Shown: piece by piece, positions 53,555-57,386 of the stretch
Position numbering within the stretch: the stretch's first letter is position 1
Layout: the number at the start of each line of letters is the position of its first letter
DNA from: an uncultured Gammaproteobacteria bacterium
GTDB lineage: Bacteria; Pseudomonadota; Gammaproteobacteria; CAISUE01
Direction of reading: 5' to 3'
Assembly: GCA_903888615.1 (NCBI GenBank)
Contig: CAISUE010000034.1
Coordinates: 1-57,386, forward strand
Length of the DNA: 57,386 nt
Notes under the pieces: generated by a model
What the model saw: the letters and a program-made list of their open reading frames with translations, nothing else
Told to the model about the DNA's origin: nothing
The model's database searches: none
Translations under genes and position numbers: made by a program

Positions 53555-54211
53555 ATGCCATTAACACGCGAACAAATTGCGCAACGTATTGCACAAGAAT
53601 TACATTCGGGTACTTATATCAATCTGGGTATCGGCATACCCACGTTAGTGGCTAATTATGTGCCTGATAATGTGCAAGTAATGATTCAATCGGAAAATGG
53701 TTTGCTGGGCATGGGTCATTTTCCAACCTTAAGTGAATTGGATGCCGATTTGATCAATGCTGGCAAAGAAACGGTCACGGCAGTAAAAGGGGCAGTATTT
53801 TTTTCATCCAGTGAAAGCTTTGCCATGATTCGCGGCGGCCATGTCGATCTGACAGTACTCGGCGCTTTTGAATTGAGTCAACAGGGTGATATTGCGTCTT
53901 GGATGATTCCTGGGAAATTGATTAAAGGCATGGGCGGGGCGATGGATTTGGTTGCGGGGGCTAAAAATATGATCGTGGCAATGGCGCATACCAGTAAAAG
54001 TGGTGAATCGAAATTATTACCAAAGTGTGATTTGCCTTTAACTGGCGTTTCTTGTATCCAACGGGTAGTGACTGATTTGGGTTACTTTACCATTCACGAT
54101 GGCGCGTTTCATTTAATGGAATACGCGCCGGATGTCAGTATCGATTATATTAAAGACCACACAGCAGGAAAACTGTTGATCGATCCTGCTGTAAAGCCAA
54201 TGATGTTATAA
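53555..54211 (+). CDS. scoB: 3-oxoacid CoA-transferase subunit B (orphan)
   Basis: The beta subunit of a succinyl-CoA:acetoacetate-type CoA transferase. 218 residues. GTYINLGIGIPTLVANYV, catalytic Glu47 in IQSENGLLGMG, and FSSSESFAMIRGGHVDLTVLGAFE, PGKLIKGMGGAMDLVAGAKN, typical of the family. The alpha subunit (scoA/atoD), needed for activity and usually next to it, is not in the window. AGGA lies about 10 nt before the ATG. It ends on a TTATAA shared with the convergent ubiB. Confidence 0.92.
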   Translation: MPLTREQIAQRIAQELHSGTYINLGIGIPTLVANYVPDNVQVMIQSENGLLGMGHFPTLSELDADLINAGKETVTAVKGAVFFSSSESFAMIRGGHVDLTVLGAFELSQQGDIASWMIPGKLIKGMGGAMDLVAGAKNMIVAMAHTSKSGESKLLPKCDLPLTGVSCIQRVVTDLGYFTIHDGAFHLMEYAPDVSIDYIKDHTAGKLLIDPAVKPMML

Positions 54212-55759
54212 AGAATATTTCAATAAAATCCCTATAATGACCGTACTTAACAAGTAACCCCATAAAAAGCCACTGCGTTTAGCGCTTGCTACGTGCTTTT
54301 TTTGTAACTCGATAGCCAATGCCTGTTGCTGATGTGAAATTCGCGGTGGGCTTTGTAAACGCTGATACAATAAATCCGGAATTTCAGGCATTTTTTCAAG
54401 CCAATAGGGTAATTTAGCTTTTAATTTTTTTAAAAAGGCTTTCGGGCCAATTTGGGTTTTGAGCCAACTTTCCAAAAATGGCTTAGCGGTGTGCCACAAA
54501 TCCAATTCTGGATACAATTGCCGACCCAAACCTTCGACATTAAATAAGGTTTTTTGCAATAACACTAACTGGGGTTGCACTTCCATATTAAAGCGTCGTG
54601 CGGTTTGAAATAATTTTAACAACACTTGACCAAAAGAAATTTCACTCAAGGGTTTTTCAAAAATAGGTTCGCACACTGTCCGAATGGCTGCTTCAAAAGC
54701 ATCGATGCGTGTATCTAATGGGACCCAACCCGATTCGATGTGTAATTCAGCTACTTTGGCATAATCACGATGAAAAAATGCCAGTAAATTATCGGCTAAA
54801 TAGCGTTGATCTTTTTTGGATAACGAACCCATGATGCCAAAATCGACGCCGAGATACAGGGGTTGTTCAGGATTAATTCGAGCGACAAAAATATTGCCCG
54901 GATGCATATCAGCATGAAAAAAACAATCCCGAAATACTTGGGTAAAGAAAATTTCGACGCCACGCTCAGCCAAAGCTTTTAAATTAATTCCATGGGCTTT
55001 TAATTGCGCAATATCCGCAACAGGAATGCCGGAGATTTTTTCAATCACTAAAAGATTGTGTCTGACATAAGGCCAATACACTTCAGGAATATACAATAAA
55101 TCTGAATTGGCAAAATTGCGGCGCAATTGCGAGGCATTGGCTGCTTCACGATTTAAATCCAATTCATCGCGCAGTGTTTGGGCAAATTCTGCTACCACTT
55201 CAATTGGTTTTAAGCGTTTACTGTCGGGCCAATAACGCATCGCCAATTTAGCTAAAAAATGTAATAGCAAAATATCGGCATTGATTTTTTGGTGAATCTG
55301 CGGCCGCAATAGTTTAACCACCACCGCTTTGCCATTGAATAAGGTAGCTTCATGCACTTGTGAAATAGATGCTGCTGCTAAAGGGTGTTCATTGAAAGAT
55401 TCAAAGGCTTGGGTTATTTTCATGCCTAAGGCTTGCTCGATCATAGAGCGAGCAAGCGTGGTGCAAAAGGGTGGTACGGTATCTTGTAGTTTCGCTAATT
55501 CAAAAGCGATATCATCGGGAATTAAATCTGGCCGAGTCGATAAAGCTTGGCCGAATTTAATAAAAATAGGACCCAAAGCTTCTAACGCTTCGCGTATACG
55601 AATGGCTCGCGCTTGGTGCCGATTGCGCCAATAAAAAGGATTGATAAATCGCAATAGTTTAAATGCGCTAAACACGGGCGTCGTATAGAGAATATCATCG
55701 ATACCGTAGCGCCAAATGAGCCACTGAATAGAGATTAAACGGGTGATTTGTTTAAACAT
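54206..55759 (-). CDS. ubiB: Ubiquinone biosynthesis ATPase/kinase-like UbiB
   Basis: An atypical ABC1-family kinase-like ATPase that assists the ubiquinone-synthesis complex. 517 residues. KFGQALSTRPDLIP (the KxGQ motif), Ala-rich loop LAAASISQVHEA, FRDCFFHADMHPGN, VDFGIMG as the DFG-like site, and a C-terminal hydrophobic segment GYLLSTVIIGILLKY. The ATG at 55759 follows AAGGAAG at 7 nt; the frame is open upstream into ubiJ. ubiJ ends 2 bp before it. Confidence 0.94.
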   Translation of the reverse strand: MFKQITRLISIQWLIWRYGIDDILYTTPVFSAFKLLRFINPFYWRNRHQARAIRIREALEALGPIFIKFGQALSTRPDLIPDDIAFELAKLQDTVPPFCTTLARSMIEQALGMKITQAFESFNEHPLAAASISQVHEATLFNGKAVVVKLLRPQIHQKINADILLLHFLAKLAMRYWPDSKRLKPIEVVAEFAQTLRDELDLNREAANASQLRRNFANSDLLYIPEVYWPYVRHNLLVIEKISGIPVADIAQLKAHGINLKALAERGVEIFFTQVFRDCFFHADMHPGNIFVARINPEQPLYLGVDFGIMGSLSKKDQRYLADNLLAFFHRDYAKVAELHIESGWVPLDTRIDAFEAAIRTVCEPIFEKPLSEISFGQVLLKLFQTARRFNMEVQPQLVLLQKTLFNVEGLGRQLYPELDLWHTAKPFLESWLKTQIGPKAFLKKLKAKLPYWLEKMPEIPDLLYQRLQSPPRISHQQQALAIELQKKHVASAKRSGFLWGYLLSTVIIGILLKYSL

Positions 55760-55761
55760 GA

Positions 55762-56367
55762 CTAACTTCCTTGACTGAGGCGTTGCGTGCGCGCACAGGC
55801 ACGTTCGAGATCTTGGCGTAATTGATTGACATCGCAAATAAAGTGTTCAACTTCGCAGGCGGTGGGCAATAAGCCACTTTCTTCGCTTAAATACAATGTG
55901 GTGCTTGTCGCGAAACTGGCGGCGGTAGCACGAATTTTGTGAAAAGCACTTTTTGCGAATTGGTGAAGATGAACAGCAGCGGTATCGCCGAGGTATAAAG
56001 CGATTAAGCCTTCGATATCCAAATCCATTGTGGTAGCTAAGCGTTTTAATTTTAACAAGAAATCAACTTCACCGTGAATCTTGACCCGTTCATCCATTAA
56101 CATTTGGGTTTGATCAGGACTCTTGATAAATGTCAATAAATCCATTGCCTTACCTTTGAGGCTTACCGTGACCTCACCTGGGTAGTGATTTTTTAATTGA
56201 ATGCCTGATGCACCGATTAAAACAAATATCGGCGTCTTTAATGGCAAACAATGAATCGCTAAGCATTTACCCCTTAAAGGGGATAACGCATGGATGAATA
56301 GCGGGTCTGTCGCCAAAAGGCGATTGATGCAGGCACTGATGTGATTTAAAGCGATTTCTCGAAGCAT
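55762..56367 (-). CDS. ubiJ: Ubiquinone biosynthesis accessory factor UbiJ
   Basis: An SCP2-type lipid-binding protein that holds ubiquinone intermediates for the Ubi complex. 201 residues. N-terminal SCP2 fold (~20-110) with the GEVTVSLKGKAMDLLTF and KIHGEVDFLLKLKRL strands, then a coiled-coil C-terminus (VEHFICDVNQLRQDLERA). The family is weakly conserved, but position directly before ubiB matches the ubiE-ubiJ-ubiB order. ubiE itself is not upstream. No ribosome site is visible before the ATG. Confidence 0.88.
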   Translation of the reverse strand: MLREIALNHISACINRLLATDPLFIHALSPLRGKCLAIHCLPLKTPIFVLIGASGIQLKNHYPGEVTVSLKGKAMDLLTFIKSPDQTQMLMDERVKIHGEVDFLLKLKRLATTMDLDIEGLIALYLGDTAAVHLHQFAKSAFHKIRATAASFATSTTLYLSEESGLLPTACEVEHFICDVNQLRQDLERACARTQRLSQGS

Positions 56368-56472
56368 AGGGTTTAGGATAAAAGCATGGATTATAGCGTT
56401 TATGGCTTCGTTAAGCCATGATGGTAAAAAAGTCTCTGCAGGGAAGTGTTGAGTAACTAAGTCAGTGGCGTG

Positions 56473-57243
56473 TTAATGGCCAAATCTGCTGAGTGTGAAT
56501 TTAAGGACTAACTCTTCTCCTGTATTTTTTTTGAACTTAATCATCATTTTGTCGGTGAAACAACCTTTTTGAATAGTTAAATAATCCCTATCATGTTCAT
56601 CTTTTAATCCCGTTAATAACAGGGTAATCACTTGATGCATCGAGCGCGTTTCATTAGAGTATGCTGCTCTTTTAAAAAAAGGATTTATGCAATTACAAAA
56701 AAAATCTTGTTCTTTTTTAAGAGGATGAACTGTTAAATTAAGTAAATAATGGGCTAAGTTGATACGTTGTTTAGGAGTAAATTTTACATTATTAGCAATA
56801 TTAGTTTTTAAGATTTCAATATATTTAGCTTTATACTTATGTATATCATATTTCCAGTTTAGTATTTTTGCCTTCTGTTGGATTTCCTGATCTATTTGGT
56901 CACCAAAATCATTTTCATTAATAATTATATTACGTACAGTCATAAGTTGACTTTCTATTAAACGATATCTTGATGGTACACCTTGAGGACATGTTGATGA
57001 ACCTCGATTTGAAACATGTGCATGAGAAGTTTTAGGCGGAATATGATTATTGGAATATTTTTTCGATAAATATTCTGAAAAATCTTCGGATTCTTTAAGA
57101 GATAAATAGAAATATTTTTTATAGTCATCAACCTTACAACGCAACACTTCACTTAAATGCATACAAAGAAGTTCATTAAAATTACGATCATTTTCATCAA
57201 TAACTTTCTTAGCATCTGGGTATTTTTCATGAAAAAAATCCAA
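56473..57243 (-). CDS. AT-rich gene of unknown function, start missing
   Basis: A 256-codon frame starting only at a TTG; the same frame stays open upstream to about 57369 and reads as plausible protein (GNENNKDDYLFYKAYQNY) without any ATG. A true start may have been lost, or a frameshift separates it from an ATG near 57345. The product is helical and charged, with Lys/Asn/Ile-rich composition and base content clearly more AT-rich than its neighbours, suggesting transfer. No membrane segment or known domain is seen. An effector-like or degraded gene is possible. Confidence 0.5.
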   Translation of the reverse strand: MDFFHEKYPDAKKVIDENDRNFNELLCMHLSEVLRCKVDDYKKYFYLSLKESEDFSEYLSKKYSNNHIPPKTSHAHVSNRGSSTCPQGVPSRYRLIESQLMTVRNIIINENDFGDQIDQEIQQKAKILNWKYDIHKYKAKYIEILKTNIANNVKFTPKQRINLAHYLLNLTVHPLKKEQDFFCNCINPFFKRAAYSNETRSMHQVITLLLTGLKDEHDRDYLTIQKGCFTDKMMIKFKKNTGEELVLKFTLSRFGH

Positions 57244-57386
57244 AACGCTAGTTGCATCAGAATAATTTTGGTATATATAATTTTGATAAGCTTTGTAAAA
57301 TAGATAGTCGTCTTTATTATTTTCATTACCTAAAATAAAATGAAAATAAAAAAAGAATGTAAGATTGAACTAGTAGCTAGTCGTGA

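Overview
The window reads as a chromosomal segment of a gammaproteobacterium with moderately low GC, most likely from the Legionellales (Legionella/Coxiella/Aquicella-like lineage). This is inference. It rests on full-length gammaproteobacterial housekeeping genes (hrpA, pheST, mnmG-rsmG-parA, lpxC, lpxK, prmB, ubiJ-ubiB), a Kdo hydroxylase, an APC-type amino-acid antiporter, a FabV enoyl reductase and many small exported Cys-rich proteins of unknown family. Genes are densely packed, often with 4-bp ATGA overlaps, and three convergent pairs end on shared palindromic stop codons. No phage, CRISPR array or intact insertion sequence was seen.

Layout. 0-0.7 kb: tRNA-Thr and tRNA-Ser, then a 147-bp MITE-like element with 15-bp terminal inverted repeats and a 7-bp direct flank repeat, a GC-rich hairpin and a 28-bp tandem duplication over a start codon. 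0.7-9.9 kb: ABC exporter, NAD(P)HX dehydratase, Cys-rich secreted protein, HrpA helicase, Kdo hydroxylase, TPR protein. 9.9-14.5 kb: a hairpin-rich intergenic region leading into a soluble FixL/FixJ-like two-component pair and an APC antiporter. 14.5-21.4 kb: envelope genes (MlaA, secreted protein, YheT hydrolase, beta-barrel protein, YVTN propeller, WaaF heptosyltransferase, CHCC zinc protein, degenerate VirB1-like protein). 21.5-25.9 kb: pheS, a short pheT lacking its EMAP-like domain, and fabV. 25.9-31.6 kb: PepSY protein, small proteins, a cytoplasmic hybrid histidine kinase with about 17 leucine-rich repeats, and an orphan carbamate kinase. 31.8-39.9 kb: tRNA-Arg, GT39 glycosyltransferase with ABC importer parts, mnmG-rsmG-parA without parB, enoyl-CoA hydratase, and a decayed stretch. 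39.9-48.1 kb: two Cys-rich secreted proteins, lpxC, a chloramphenicol-phosphotransferase-like kinase, prmB, an mshL-mshM-mshN trio and a 50-residue peptide gene. 48.2-56.4 kb: lpxK, asd, nudC, apt, mtnN, MFS transporter, orphan scoB, ubiB, ubiJ. The right edge holds an AT-rich gene of unknown function without a normal start.

Functionally, the lipid A/LPS core theme recurs (kdoO, waaF, lpxC, lpxK, and the GT39 enzyme as a possible lipid A or glycan modifier), together with outer-membrane maintenance (mlaA, beta-barrel protein, secretin). The most unusual item is the LRR-PAS-histidine kinase-receiver protein at 27600-30608.
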